This document shows positions 25,407 to 34,435 of a DNA stretch of 49,938 nucleotides, piece after piece (the first letter of the stretch is position 1; every line of letters begins with the position of its first letter). Source of the DNA: Gemmatimonadaceae bacterium (lineage in GTDB: Bacteria > Gemmatimonadota > Gemmatimonadetes > Gemmatimonadales > Gemmatimonadaceae); NCBI GenBank assembly GCA_013816855.1, contig JACDDT010000011.1:1-49938 (forward strand), given 5' to 3'. The notes beneath the pieces were generated by a model. The model searched no databases. It saw only the letters and a program-made list of their open reading frames with translations, and was not told the origin of the DNA. The position numbers and the translations under genes are program-made.

Positions 25407-26450
25407 GTGCAGGCCGGCCTCATCCACCAGGTCGGCAAGCTCGTCTCTTCCTACGCCCCCGCCCACAGATACGCCGTCGTCACCGACGCGAATGTGCATC
25501 AGTTCTACGCCGGCGCGGTCGAGGCGAGCTTCGCCCCCCATACAATAGATGGAGTGAAGATCTCTGCCGGCGAGACCCACAAAACCCGCGAAACCTGGGG
25601 AATCGTCACCGACGCTTTGCTCGATGCAGGGCTGGGCAGGGACTCGACGATAGTCGCACTAGGTGGCGGAGTGGTGGGTGACCTCGCGGGATTCGTCGCG
25701 GCGACTTACATGAGAGGTGTACCATTTGTTCAGGTACCGACCACCTTGGTAGCGATGGTGGATGCTGCCATCGGCGGAAAAACGGGGGTGGACACCCTCG
25801 CGGGAAAGAATTTGGTGGGTTGCTTTCACATGCCAGCGGCCGTCCTGATTGACCCTCAAGTCCTTGTCACACTTCCACTTAGGGAACTGCGCGCAGGTTT
25901 TGCAGAAGTGATCAAGTGTGGCGTGGTGGCAGACACCGCTTATTTTGAGTTAGTCCGCCAGGCCATGCCCGAACTTCTCTCCGGAGCGATCGGGAGTAGT
26001 GATCGGCTGGAGCCTCTCCTCGTGAGAGGTATCGGTATCAAGGTCAGCATCGTCGTAAAGGATGAGCGGGAGAGCGGACTTAGAAAGGTTCTGAACTTCG
26101 GCCATACCATTGGCCACGCTGTTGAGAAAACGACGGGATACTCGCTGCTCCACGGAGAAGCGGTGGCAATCGGCATGGCGGTCGAAAGCCGGCTCGCGGA
26201 ACGCATCGGTGCCGCCGAGCCGGGAACGGCTGCCAGGATCGAGGACGCGCTGAATATCGCGGGCCTTCCTGCGCGAATTCCGCCGCAGTGCTCGCCGCAA
26301 CAGCTGCTCGATGCGATGCGGTCGGACAAGAAAGGTAGGGAAGGAAAAATCAGGTTTGCATTGCCGACGAAGGTCGGCGAGATGGCGAAGGACGGTGATG
26401 ACTGGTCGGTGCCTGTTGCCGATCAGCTGATAATGGAGGTGTTGCTATGA
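25407..26450 (+). CDS. aroB: 3-dehydroquinate synthase
   Basis: Second step of the shikimate pathway, converting DAHP to 3-dehydroquinate with NAD and a metal. Seen: ALGGGVVGDLAGFVAATYMRG (the NAD loop), PTTLVAMVDAAIGGKTGVD, NLVGCFHMP, and the metal-binding NFGHTIGHAVE. The listed start is GTG at 25407, giving 347 aa. The frame is open upstream to 25356 and the extra residues (about SVVTGEGQSKIHV) look like the family's first beta strand, so true initiation may be a CTG at 25362 overlapping the adenosyltransferase stop, with GGTGA seven bases before it. The stop overlaps the start of the 3D-domain gene (ATGA). Confidence 0.93.
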   Translation: MQAGLIHQVGKLVSSYAPAHRYAVVTDANVHQFYAGAVEASFAPHTIDGVKISAGETHKTRETWGIVTDALLDAGLGRDSTIVALGGGVVGDLAGFVAATYMRGVPFVQVPTTLVAMVDAAIGGKTGVDTLAGKNLVGCFHMPAAVLIDPQVLVTLPLRELRAGFAEVIKCGVVADTAYFELVRQAMPELLSGAIGSSDRLEPLLVRGIGIKVSIVVKDERESGLRKVLNFGHTIGHAVEKTTGYSLLHGEAVAIGMAVESRLAERIGAAEPGTAARIEDALNIAGLPARIPPQCSPQQLLDAMRSDKKGREGKIRFALPTKVGEMAKDGDDWSVPVADQLIMEVLL

Positions 26451-27163
26451 CAAAAAAACCTGGGCTTCGACGCGACTACGCTTTGCGTATCGCGAACGGT
26501 GCGCGGCCATCGAGACGCGGCGAGTACGTGCGCCTTCTCATTGCCGGGGTAGTTGCCATCGCCTTCATCGTAACTGGCGCCGCGCATCTTCCGATGAATG
26601 CGGCTGACCGCAGCGAAATACCGGTTCCAGTCGGAGCGCTTCCCCGTCTTGAGCCGGTGATCGTTCGCGCCGCTCACACCGTTCCTACTACGGTTCGCAG
26701 CATCCGCCGCGGCAGTTTCGTACCCGCTCTAGCGAGCGCATTCAGAGCCACCGCGCGCGAAGCCATGGCGATGCGCGACGGGTTGATGCCGCGCATGCCC
26801 GGCAAATTCGCGCCCGCTGAGGTCGGAGAAGTCGTTTCCATCTCGCTCACCCAGTACTGCAATCACGGCGAGACGCGACGCGGCCGCATCGCGCGTCAGG
26901 GAATCGTCGCTGCCGATCCGCGCATTTTCCCGCTCGCGCGCTACGTGGAAGTATTTCTCGGGGACAAATACCTCGGCAGGTACCTCGTCGACGATACCGG
27001 CGGGAACGTGCTTGGTGCGACGCTCGACCTCTGGACTCCCTCGTGTTCGGAAGCGGTCCGCTTCGGACGCCGTTCTGGAAAGGCGATCCTTGTTGCGTCC
27101 GGCGACGAGAACGCCCCTCCGCCGGCAGAGCCAATCCGGTGGGACGGAATCGCGAAGCGTTAA
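26447..27163 (+). CDS. 3D-domain (RlpA-like barrel) exported protein
   Basis: A 238-aa protein with a basic N-terminal stretch, one membrane helix (about residues 29-48) and a C-terminal 3D domain (about 130-220), a double-psi beta-barrel found in cell-wall hydrolases and the MltA group. The three conserved Asp positions fit ADPRIFPL, VDDTGGNVLG and LDLW; the DTGG turn is the most diagnostic. In this family the domain cleaves glycan strands or acts as a stationary-phase wall protein, so an envelope location is expected. Overlaps the aroB stop by four bases. Confidence 0.75.
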   Translation: MTKKPGLRRDYALRIANGARPSRRGEYVRLLIAGVVAIAFIVTGAAHLPMNAADRSEIPVPVGALPRLEPVIVRAAHTVPTTVRSIRRGSFVPALASAFRATAREAMAMRDGLMPRMPGKFAPAEVGEVVSISLTQYCNHGETRRGRIARQGIVAADPRIFPLARYVEVFLGDKYLGRYLVDDTGGNVLGATLDLWTPSCSEAVRFGRRSGKAILVASGDENAPPPAEPIRWDGIAKR

Positions 27164-27231
27164 TTAGCGTCGTACCTTAGATGGCCTTAGTATTCCTCGA
27201 CGCCGCAACACAACTTCAACCCGGATGATGC

Positions 27232-27408
27232 ATGTCTTCTTTTAGCACCTACCTGATCGGTTACATCGTTTTCATCATCGGATTGACAATCGCCGCGTTC
27301 CTTCTTGGCGCTCCTCCGATTTGGATCGTTGTCGGCGCAATCGTCTTGATCGGACTCGGTATCGTCACTGCGACTACCCGTACAAAGCCCAAAGACCCGC
27401 AGGTATAA
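27232..27408 (+). CDS. Small two-helix membrane protein (58 aa)
   Basis: A 58-aa ORF starting MSSFSTYLIGYIVF and ending TKPKDPQV. It has two hydrophobic stretches (about 6-24 and 27-47) joined by a short GAPPI turn and a short positively charged tail, the layout of a hairpin membrane protein. The start lacks a strong ribosome site, and a perfect hairpin follows shortly after the stop (27420-27456). Similar tiny membrane proteins are common near sigma or housekeeping genes. No family recognised; coding status rests on the hydrophobic pattern and clean stop. Confidence 0.6.
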   Translation: MSSFSTYLIGYIVFIIGLTIAAFLLGAPPIWIVVGAIVLIGLGIVTATTRTKPKDPQV

Positions 27409-27419
27409 GCGGCGCGATC

Positions 27420-27456
27420 AGACGGAAAATCCAATTGTTTAAAGGATTTTCCGTCT
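27420..27456. terminator. Perfect 13-bp hairpin after the small membrane protein gene
   Basis: AGACGGAAAATCC (27420-27432) is the exact inverse of GGATTTTCCGTCT (27444-27456) with an 11-base loop. It begins 12 bases after the 58-aa gene stop. No clear T-run follows on either strand, so it is an imperfect intrinsic terminator candidate, or an mRNA 3' end stabiliser, ahead of the sigma factor gene. Confidence 0.4.
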
Positions 27457-27601
27457 AGGAACGTCGTTTCGACAGCCATTCGTGAATGGCATGGAACGTG
27501 GCTGTTGATTTTCGTTGTACCCCCTAGTTAACGTGCCCGTCCAGCAGGCCTTCCGGTGCGGACGTTTTGTCCGCCGAACGATTTCAGTGACATAGGGGCT
27601 T

Positions 27602-28495
27602 ATGCAGACTACGGGCGAGAGTAGATCCAAAGGCTTCTTCCGTTCCTCCCCCTCCAGCGCGTTCGACCAGTACCTCCAGGACATTCAGAAACTCCCCCTC
27701 ATCACCGATGCCGAAGAAGAGCGTCGTCTCGCGAGACGCGCCCAGGCAGGTGACGAGAAAGCCGCCGAGCGATTGGTGACGGCGAATCTCCGCTTCGTAA
27801 TCTCATACGTGAAGAAGTACCAAGGTCACGGTCTCGATCTCGGCGAGCTCGTCGCGATCGGCAACGAAGGCCTCCTCAAGGCAGTCCGGAAGTTCGATCC
27901 CGACCAGGGCGTCAAATTCATCTCGTACGCGGTGTGGTGGGTCCGCCAGGCGGTGCTGAAGGCGCTCGCCGAGCAGACGCGCAGCGTAAGAATCCCGCTC
28001 AATCAGAATTCGCAGCTCATCAAGCTCGCCCGCGCTCAGACCGTTCTTTCCCAGGTGCTGAACCGCGACCCGACAGATAACGAAATCGGCCGCTTGCTCG
28101 AGGAAACGCCCGAGCAGGTACGCTCTGCGAAGCAGATGTCCGCCACCGAAATCTCGCTCGATGCACCGATCGATCGTTCGGACCGTGAAGCTTCAACGCT
28201 TGGCGAGCGTTTCGCCGGCGTGGACGGCGCGGAAATCGAGGAAGTCACCGACTTCCATCTCATGAAGGAGTTCATCGATCGCGTTTTCAGAAGATATTTG
28301 ACGCCGCGCGAGAGAAAGATTCTGCACCTCTACTATGGGCTCGAGCAGGGCTCCGATGCGATGACGCTCGAAAAGATCGGCGCTCTGATGGGCGTCACCC
28401 GAGAGCGCATTCGTCAGATCCGCGAGCGCGCCTTCGAAAAGCTCCGTGAGTCTCCCGACGGCAACGCTCTCGCCGGATTTTGGACAACCCCGTAG
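27602..28495 (+). CDS. Primary-type sigma-70 RNA polymerase sigma factor, short form
   Basis: A 297-aa sigma factor with regions 1.2, 2, 3 and 4 but no region 1.1 and no large non-conserved insert. Seen: FDQYLQDIQKLPLIT (region 1.2, -10 discriminator contact), RLVTANLRFVISYVKKYQG and the region 2.3/2.4 stretch FISYAVWWVRQAVLKALAEQ, and the region 4.2 helix-turn-helix MTLEKIGALMGVTRERIRQI. This short layout is that of the primary sigma factor in several phyla, such as Bacteroidota, so it is probably the housekeeping sigma (rpoD/sigA) rather than a stress factor; proof needs the genome. It has a GGGG site just before the ATG and a strong terminator 20 bases after the stop. Confidence 0.9.
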   Translation: MQTTGESRSKGFFRSSPSSAFDQYLQDIQKLPLITDAEEERRLARRAQAGDEKAAERLVTANLRFVISYVKKYQGHGLDLGELVAIGNEGLLKAVRKFDPDQGVKFISYAVWWVRQAVLKALAEQTRSVRIPLNQNSQLIKLARAQTVLSQVLNRDPTDNEIGRLLEETPEQVRSAKQMSATEISLDAPIDRSDREASTLGERFAGVDGAEIEEVTDFHLMKEFIDRVFRRYLTPRERKILHLYYGLEQGSDAMTLEKIGALMGVTRERIRQIRERAFEKLRESPDGNALAGFWTTP

Positions 28496-28515
28496 TAAGT
28501 CTCCGTCTTCACCCG

Positions 28516-28551
28516 AAACGCCGAGCCTCGTTGAGACTCGGCGTTTTTTTT
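28516..28551 (+). terminator. Intrinsic terminator of the sigma factor gene
   Basis: AAACGCCGAG (28516-28525) pairs with CTCGGCGTTT (28537-28546), with an 11-base loop, and eight T residues run from 28544 to 28551. It starts 21 bases after the sigma gene stop and is the clearest rho-independent terminator in the window. Confidence 0.85.
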
Positions 28552-28580
28552 CAGGAATGAGTCCCTTTCTTGCTTTTTAA

Positions 28581-29498
28581 TTGAAACCCGTGACACCAAT
28601 CCCTGCTTTCCTCAACAAAAAATGCGGTAGCGCTGCTGCGGCGCGTGAAGCGCTGGCAGGGGAAAACTTCACGCTCGCAGAACTCGATCCGGAGAAGCTC
28701 GGCGATCATTTCCGCGATGCCGTCGCCAAGCGCATTCCGCGAATTCTCGTGGCCGGCGGGGATGGAACGATTGCCGCCGCTGCCGCTGCCGCCGCACGGA
28801 GCGAGACCGAGCTCGCCGTTATGCCCAGCGGAACGCTCAACCATTTCGCAAAGGACAACGGAATCCCGACTGATCTCGCTCAGGCTGCGATTGCCGCCAG
28901 CGGATCCACGATCGCGAAAGTGGATCTAGGATATTTGGGCGACCGCGTTTTCCTCAACACGAGCTCTATTGGACTGTACATAAAGTTCGTCAGCATCCGC
29001 GAGCGCCTGGAAAAGAAAATCGGCTACCGCTTCGCGTCGATACTCGCCGCGCTGAGAATTTTCGCCGATCTGCGGGTTATGGCAGTGAAGCTTGAGGTTG
29101 ATGGAAAGGAGCGCATCTATCGAACGCCGCTTGTGTTCATCGGCGTCGGCGAGCGCGAGCTGCAGCTGCCCGCGCTGGGGAGCAGAGTTCAGAACGGAAA
29201 GAGAGGCTTGCACGTGATGGTCGTGCACGGGCGCCGGCCCGCCCGTTTGTTCGCGATTGCTCTCGCTGCCGTCGCGAAAGGCACGAAGGATGTGTCGCGC
29301 ACTCCGCACTTCGACAGTTACATCGTTGACAAGTGCACCATCGATCTCCGCACACAGTCGGCGGTGGTTTCACTCGATGGCGAGCTGCACCGGATGGAAA
29401 CGCCCCTGGAATATCGGATCGAGCGCGAGGCGCTCAATCTCGTCGTCGCGCCTCCCAGAGAGACTAAAGGCACTTCGCCGAGTGGCTCTGCCTCTTAG
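28581..29498 (+). CDS. Diacylglycerol/lipid kinase family protein
   Basis: A 305-aa DAGK catalytic-domain protein (YegS/BmrU-like) that phosphorylates a lipid such as diacylglycerol or a sphingoid base. Seen: the nucleotide loop VAGGDGTIAAAAAA near 56-70, the family's PSGTLNHFAKD segment, and the second-lobe pattern DGELHRMETPLEYRI. Start is uncertain between TTG at 28581 and GTG at 28590; the listed one is the longer. The gene begins 30 bases after the sigma factor terminator and ends 20 bases before glcD. Confidence 0.88.
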   Translation: MKPVTPIPAFLNKKCGSAAAAREALAGENFTLAELDPEKLGDHFRDAVAKRIPRILVAGGDGTIAAAAAAAARSETELAVMPSGTLNHFAKDNGIPTDLAQAAIAASGSTIAKVDLGYLGDRVFLNTSSIGLYIKFVSIRERLEKKIGYRFASILAALRIFADLRVMAVKLEVDGKERIYRTPLVFIGVGERELQLPALGSRVQNGKRGLHVMVVHGRRPARLFAIALAAVAKGTKDVSRTPHFDSYIVDKCTIDLRTQSAVVSLDGELHRMETPLEYRIEREALNLVVAPPRETKGTSPSGSAS

Positions 29499-29518
29499 CA
29501 CGTGAGTTAGCTTTGGGA

Positions 29519-30961
29519 ATGAACTTGGATGAGGTGAGCGCGCGGCTCACCGAAGTCGTCGGCGAGCGGCACGTCCTCACGCGAGTGAGTGAGCTGCTCG
29601 TCTACAGCTCGGACGGGCTTCCCGGTTACCGGAAACAGCCTACACTGGCTGTCTTCCCCGGAACACGCGACGAAACCATCGCCGTTGTGCGTATTCTCGC
29701 TGAGGCGAAGCTTCCGTTTGTGCCGCGCGGCGCCGGCACAGGCCTGTCCGGAGGCGCTCTAGCCGACGGTGTCGTATTGCTTGGCCTTCATCGCCTCAAA
29801 AACATCATTTCCATCGACGTCGAAAACCGCCGCGCCAAAGTCGAACCGGGCGTCGTCAATCTGAAGCTGAATCGTACGGTCGCCCCAAAGGGACTGATGT
29901 ACGCGCCGGATCCGTCGAGCGAGGCGGCGTGCACCATCGGCGGCAACATCGCCGAGAACGCCGGCGGTCCTCACTGTCTCAAGAATGGCGTGACGCTCAA
30001 TCACATTCTCGCGCTCACGGTGATTCTTCCAAGCGGTGAGATCGTCGAGCTAGGCGCAGAAGAGGGCGAGCGGGACGGGTATGATCTCCGCGGCGCGTTC
30101 ATCGGCTCGGAAGGATGCTTCGGTATCGCACTCGACATCACCGTTCGCCTCATCCCGCGGCCGCAGGTGATTCGCACCATGCTTTGCGATTTCACCACCG
30201 TCGATGCCGCTGCGCGCGTGACCTCGGCGATCGTCGCCTCGGGGGTGATACCCGCTGCACTCGAGTTTCTCGACGGTCCGATGATCCGCGTCGTCGAATC
30301 CTCCATCTATGCGGCGGGATATCCGAAGGATGCGGAGGCTGTTTTGCTCGTCGAGCTCGACGGGCTTCAGGAAGGCGTCGATGCAGATCTCGAAACGGTG
30401 CGGCGGCTCGCTCTCGATGGCGGCGCGCGAAACGTCAAGGTCGCGCGTGACGAAGTAGAGCGGCTCCGACTGTGGCAGGGTCGCAAGAAGGCGTTCGGCG
30501 CTATGGGTCGTCTCTCGCCGCATCTCGTCGTCCAGGACGCGGTCATCCCACGCAGCCGGCTCGCGGAGATTCTCGGGCGAATCGAGGGAATCAGGCAGAA
30601 GTACGGCGTCATCGTCTGCAACGTCTTCCACGCCGGCGATGGTAATCTCCATCCGAACATTCCGTACAACGCGGACGATCCCGAAGAGAGTGAACGGGTC
30701 CACCTGGCGATGAAGGAAATAATGCAGGCGTGCGTGTCGGTCGGCGGAAGCATCACCGGCGAGCACGGCGTCGGGCTCGACAAGATGGGTTATATGGATC
30801 TCATCTTCGATCCGGTCTCGCTTGCGGCAATGTGCGACTTGCGCGATGCGTTCGATCCGGAGCGGCGCGCGAATCCAGCGAAGGTGATTCCGACTCACCG
30901 CTGCCGGGAGTGGATGGCAGCGCCATCGGCGCGCGCGTCGGCGAAGGCGGTGCAGGCGTGA
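29519..30961 (+). CDS. glcD: Glycolate oxidase FAD-binding subunit GlcD
   Basis: The catalytic FAD subunit of glycolate (D-2-hydroxyacid) dehydrogenase, which feeds electrons to the membrane via GlcE and GlcF. The 480-aa protein has the PCMH FAD domain with PRGAGTGLSGGAL and EAACTIGGNIAENAGGPHC, and the C-terminal domain with VCNVFHAGDGNLHPN and GSITGEHGVG. ATG at 29519 is used; a TTG six bases upstream is an alternative. The TGA overlaps the glcE GTG (GTGA). The order glcD-glcE-glcF with overlaps confirms the operon and the assignment. Confidence 0.94.
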   Translation: MNLDEVSARLTEVVGERHVLTRVSELLVYSSDGLPGYRKQPTLAVFPGTRDETIAVVRILAEAKLPFVPRGAGTGLSGGALADGVVLLGLHRLKNIISIDVENRRAKVEPGVVNLKLNRTVAPKGLMYAPDPSSEAACTIGGNIAENAGGPHCLKNGVTLNHILALTVILPSGEIVELGAEEGERDGYDLRGAFIGSEGCFGIALDITVRLIPRPQVIRTMLCDFTTVDAAARVTSAIVASGVIPAALEFLDGPMIRVVESSIYAAGYPKDAEAVLLVELDGLQEGVDADLETVRRLALDGGARNVKVARDEVERLRLWQGRKKAFGAMGRLSPHLVVQDAVIPRSRLAEILGRIEGIRQKYGVIVCNVFHAGDGNLHPNIPYNADDPEESERVHLAMKEIMQACVSVGGSITGEHGVGLDKMGYMDLIFDPVSLAAMCDLRDAFDPERRANPAKVIPTHRCREWMAAPSARASAKAVQA

Positions 30962-32064
30962 GCACTGAAACGGTGGTCGCTTCGGTTCGCGACGCGGCTG
31001 GCGCGAATGAGCGCTTGCGCATCAGCGGCGCCGGCGGATGGATGACCGCGGGACGACCGGTGCAAGCGCTGCGAGCGGTTTCGCTCGCGCCCGACAAGGG
31101 AATCGTCGATTACGTTCCCGACGATCTCACTATTACCGTCCGCGCCGGAACGTCGCTCGCCGATATTTTCGCCGCAACGCGCGTCAACAACCAGTGGCTT
31201 CCGCTCGACCCGCCGGGAGCTTCCATGTCAACGATTGGCGCAACCATCGCCACCGCCTCGTCCGGCCCGCTCGCACACGGCGCCGGATACGCTCGCGATT
31301 TCATTCTCGGCGTCGAGCTCGTTACCGGAAAGGGTGACGTAGTCCGATCGGGCGGACGAGTCGTGAAGAACGTCGCCGGCTTCGACCTGATGCGGCTGAT
31401 GTGCGGATCGTGGGGTACGTTAGCCGTAATCACTGAAGCGACTCTCAGGTTGTACGCGATGCCGCGTGTGGATCGCACGTTCGCCTTGCGCGCTCCTGGA
31501 GGCGCAAATGGGATCGAGAAGCTCGCCGCGGAGCTGCGTGCGGCGCCGCTGGCCGCACTGTCGATGGAGCTGGTGAACGCGACTCTCGCCAGGAAAGTCG
31601 GCCTCGACGCTGACAATTTCATTCTCGTGCGCCTCGGCGGGAACGAAAACGTCGTCGGAGTGCAGATGAAGACGTTGGCGGGAATGGGCGAGATTGTGGA
31701 GACAGACGGCGTGATATGGGACAAGTTGTCGGAGGCTGTCTCGCAGCCGGCAACTTTTTCACTCCGGTTGAGCGGTCTGCCTACCGCGATCGGCGGTTTG
31801 TGGAGCGCCGCAGAACAACTCGCCGGCAACGATGGCCAAACTCACTCCACATTTTCGCGCGGCATAGTTCGCGTGACCTCGAATGTTGTTCCGGATGCGG
31901 CAGCGATCCCGCGGCCGACAGCTTCGCAGCGAGTCACGTATGAAGTGCTGCCGGCGCAGCTCTGGCAGAGCATCTCCCCGAGCGTGGTGGGCAGCCGTTT
32001 GTCGGAGAATGTCCACGACGCGTACGACCCACATCGCTTGCTCAACCCGGGAATACTCGGCTGA
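30958..32064 (+). CDS. glcE: Glycolate oxidase FAD-binding subunit GlcE
   Basis: The second FAD-domain subunit of glycolate dehydrogenase; 368 aa. It has a PCMH-type FAD domain: RISGAGGW near 20-27, PPGASMSTIGATIATASSG (the PP-loop), and GRVVKNVAGFDLMRLMCGSWG. The catalytic C-terminal domain of GlcD is shortened here, typical of GlcE. GTG at 30958 overlaps the glcD stop by four bases; its TGA shares a base with the glcF ATG. Confidence 0.92.
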   Translation: MSTETVVASVRDAAGANERLRISGAGGWMTAGRPVQALRAVSLAPDKGIVDYVPDDLTITVRAGTSLADIFAATRVNNQWLPLDPPGASMSTIGATIATASSGPLAHGAGYARDFILGVELVTGKGDVVRSGGRVVKNVAGFDLMRLMCGSWGTLAVITEATLRLYAMPRVDRTFALRAPGGANGIEKLAAELRAAPLAALSMELVNATLARKVGLDADNFILVRLGGNENVVGVQMKTLAGMGEIVETDGVIWDKLSEAVSQPATFSLRLSGLPTAIGGLWSAAEQLAGNDGQTHSTFSRGIVRVTSNVVPDAAAIPRPTASQRVTYEVLPAQLWQSISPSVVGSRLSENVHDAYDPHRLLNPGILG

Positions 32065-33365
32065 TGCCACACGCAACGCTTCCTTCCGATCCGCTTCCCG
32101 CGGGCGAGATACCGAACTGCGCGCTGCCAGGCACTCCGCTCGCCGACTCACTCCCCGGCATCAACGCTTGCGTCCACTGCGGGTTCTGCCTGCAGGCTTG
32201 TCCCACGTACCTGGTGCACGACGACGAGAACGACAGCCCGCGCGGCAGGATTTTTCTCATGCGATCGCTGCTAGAAGGGACTGTCACGACCGATGATCCA
32301 GACGTCAACGAGCATATCGACAGATGCCTGGGCTGCCGAGCCTGTGAGACTGCGTGTCCAAGCGGCGTGCCGTACGGCCAGCTGCTGGAAGCGACGCGCG
32401 CGACACTCGCCATTGGGCGGGGGAAACCAATACTCGCCCGGATTATTCTCAGCGTTTTCAAGCGTCCGTGGCTGCTGAGGCCGGCGATGTTGGCGTCCCG
32501 TCTTCTGGCGGCGACTCCCATTCCAACGCTTCTCTCCAAGACTCCCGGGCGGTTCGGTTTCGCGATGGCGATGCTTGCTTCGACGCCTCGCGGTATCGAG
32601 CGCGGACGCTACCGGGCGAGCGGCGACGGTGCGCTCGGATCGACGGCGGTTCTCCTCGGCTGCGTAATGGAAGGACTCTTTACCGAGACGAACCGCGCCA
32701 CCGAGCGCGTGCTCATTCACAACGGCTACACGCTGAATGAGGCCCCGGGACAAAGGTGCTGCGGTGCTTTGCACGCGCATTCCGGTGATCTCGAGGGCGC
32801 GAAGGATCTCGCGCGTAAAAATATTTCTGCGTTCGAGAAGTCGCGTGCGGATTTCATCGCTGTCAACGCTGCGGGTTGCGGCGCGATCATGAAAGAGTAC
32901 GGCCATCTACTTCGCGACGATCCGGAATGGAACGAGCGTGCGGCAGCGCTTGCGGCCAAGGTCCGCGACATAAGCGAGCTGCTTTCCGCGGCCGGGCCCA
33001 AACTAGGCGGCGCACTTCCTGTGCGTGTCACTTACGATGCTCCCTGCCACCTTCATCACGCGCAACGCATTATGCAGGCTCCGCTGTCCATGCTCGCCGC
33101 AATTCCAGGATTGGAGCTAATTCCACTGCACGAGTCGGAGCGGTGCTGCGGCGCGGCGGGAATCTACAATCTCATAGAGCCGGAGACGTCCGACCTGGTG
33201 CTCGACGAAAAGCTTGTGAACGTGCACGAGACGCGCGCCTCGTTCGTCGCTACCGGCAATCCCGGCTGCATGATGCAAATTGGCGCAGGGCTCATTCGCG
33301 ACGACAGTCCGATGCGTGCCGTACACCCTGTGGATTTGCTCGACGCTTCGTACGCCGCGTCTTAG
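32064..33365 (+). CDS. glcF: Glycolate oxidase iron-sulfur subunit GlcF
   Basis: Carries electrons from the GlcD/GlcE flavins towards quinone. The 433-aa protein has two [4Fe-4S] motifs, CVHCGFCLQACP (36-47) and CLGCRACETACP (about 89-100), and two cysteine-rich CCG domains, seen as QRCCGALHAHSGD and ERCCGAAGIYN. Normal family length and composition. Last gene of the glcDEF unit, with ygfZ starting about 40 bases later. Confidence 0.94.
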   Translation: MPHATLPSDPLPAGEIPNCALPGTPLADSLPGINACVHCGFCLQACPTYLVHDDENDSPRGRIFLMRSLLEGTVTTDDPDVNEHIDRCLGCRACETACPSGVPYGQLLEATRATLAIGRGKPILARIILSVFKRPWLLRPAMLASRLLAATPIPTLLSKTPGRFGFAMAMLASTPRGIERGRYRASGDGALGSTAVLLGCVMEGLFTETNRATERVLIHNGYTLNEAPGQRCCGALHAHSGDLEGAKDLARKNISAFEKSRADFIAVNAAGCGAIMKEYGHLLRDDPEWNERAAALAAKVRDISELLSAAGPKLGGALPVRVTYDAPCHLHHAQRIMQAPLSMLAAIPGLELIPLHESERCCGAAGIYNLIEPETSDLVLDEKLVNVHETRASFVATGNPGCMMQIGAGLIRDDSPMRAVHPVDLLDASYAAS

Positions 33366-33407
33366 GGCCAGTAGCGCCCGCGAAGGGCACCGTTTTAATT
33401 GCAGAAG

Positions 33408-34406
33408 ATGCAGGGAATCGAGGTGTATCAGGCGCTCAGTCGCGGCGCGGTTTTGTTCGATCGATCGGATCGCATGCGCATGCGGGTGGCGGGAGCGAAA
33501 GCCGCCGAGCTCGTGAACGGAATGGTGACGAGCGATGTGGTATCCCTCACCCCCGGACGCGGCCAATATTCAGCCGCGCTCACCGCAAAGGGAAAGATCG
33601 TCGCCGACCCGCGAATTTTTCTCACCGACGACGGAATTCTCGTTGACGTGGGAGCCGCCGCTGCCCCAGGGTGGCGGGACATGGTCGCGAAATACGTGAA
33701 TCCGCGCGTCGCACCCTACTCCGATGTCACTTCAGAAACTCGCTGCCTTTCCGTCGCCGGCGGAAATGCAGCTGCCCTCCTCGCCGCGCAGCTAGGCTTC
33801 GACATCGCCGCTCTCAAATCGCTCGAGCCGTATTCGCATCTGACCGGCGAATCGAATGGCGCCAAAGTGATGATCGTGCGCACGCCGGAGATATCCGCCG
33901 AGTGCTACGACGTGATCTGCGCCGCACCTGCGGGAGATTCGATCCGCGCGCGGATTCTCGAGGGCGGTGCGCAAGAAGGAGATGCACAGCTTTGGATGGT
34001 GCTTCGCATCGAAGCCGGGCGCCCCGAGTGGGGAGCGGACATGAGCGACACCACTCTTCCGCAGGAAGCACTTCTCGACGAGCTCGGCGCGATCTCATTC
34101 ACGAAGGGATGCTACATCGGACAGGAAGTTGTGGCGCGCATTCATTTCCGCGGGCACGTCAACAAGCTGCTCCGCAAATTGCGATTCGTCACGTCTTCCC
34201 TGCCTCAACCCGGCGCCGCAGTGGTGGATGACTCGGGTGCAATTGTCGGTGATGTGCGAAGCATCGCGGTGTCGCCGAAATGCGGCGGTGTCGCGCTGGG
34301 GATGATCCGGCGCGAAGTCGAGCCGGGCTCGACGCTGCATGCGCGTTGGGATGGTGGCGAAGCGAGCGTCCAGGTTGCAGGCGAAAAAAAAGGCGCCACT
34401 GCATGA
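33408..34406 (+). CDS. ygfZ: Folate-binding iron-sulfur assembly factor YgfZ (GcvT fold)
   Basis: A 332-aa GcvT-like protein. The YgfZ signature K-G-C-Y-x-G-Q-E is present as TKGCYIGQEVVARIHF in the C-terminal half; it separates YgfZ from glycine cleavage T protein. YgfZ binds tetrahydrofolate and helps repair or assemble Fe-S proteins under oxidative stress, which suits a site after glcF. ATG at 33408 is used; TTG at 33399 is an alternative. Its final codons (GEKKGATA) fall inside the terminator hairpin of the opposite-strand lipoprotein gene. Confidence 0.9.
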   Translation: MQGIEVYQALSRGAVLFDRSDRMRMRVAGAKAAELVNGMVTSDVVSLTPGRGQYSAALTAKGKIVADPRIFLTDDGILVDVGAAAAPGWRDMVAKYVNPRVAPYSDVTSETRCLSVAGGNAAALLAAQLGFDIAALKSLEPYSHLTGESNGAKVMIVRTPEISAECYDVICAAPAGDSIRARILEGGAQEGDAQLWMVLRIEAGRPEWGADMSDTTLPQEALLDELGAISFTKGCYIGQEVVARIHFRGHVNKLLRKLRFVTSSLPQPGAAVVDDSGAIVGDVRSIAVSPKCGGVALGMIRREVEPGSTLHARWDGGEASVQVAGEKKGATA

Positions 34407-34415
34407 GTGGCGCCT
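34384..34415 (-). terminator. Intrinsic terminator of the Met-rich lipoprotein gene, inside ygfZ 3' end
   Basis: On the minus strand AGGCGCCACT (34415-34406) pairs with AGTGGCGCCT (34400-34391), followed by a run of T (34390-34384, complementary to the A-run). It starts about 20 bases after the lipoprotein stop at 34436. The stem also encodes the last ygfZ residues and its stop on the plus strand. Confidence 0.75.
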
Positions 34416-34435
34416 CGAACAACGAAGAGTAAAAA

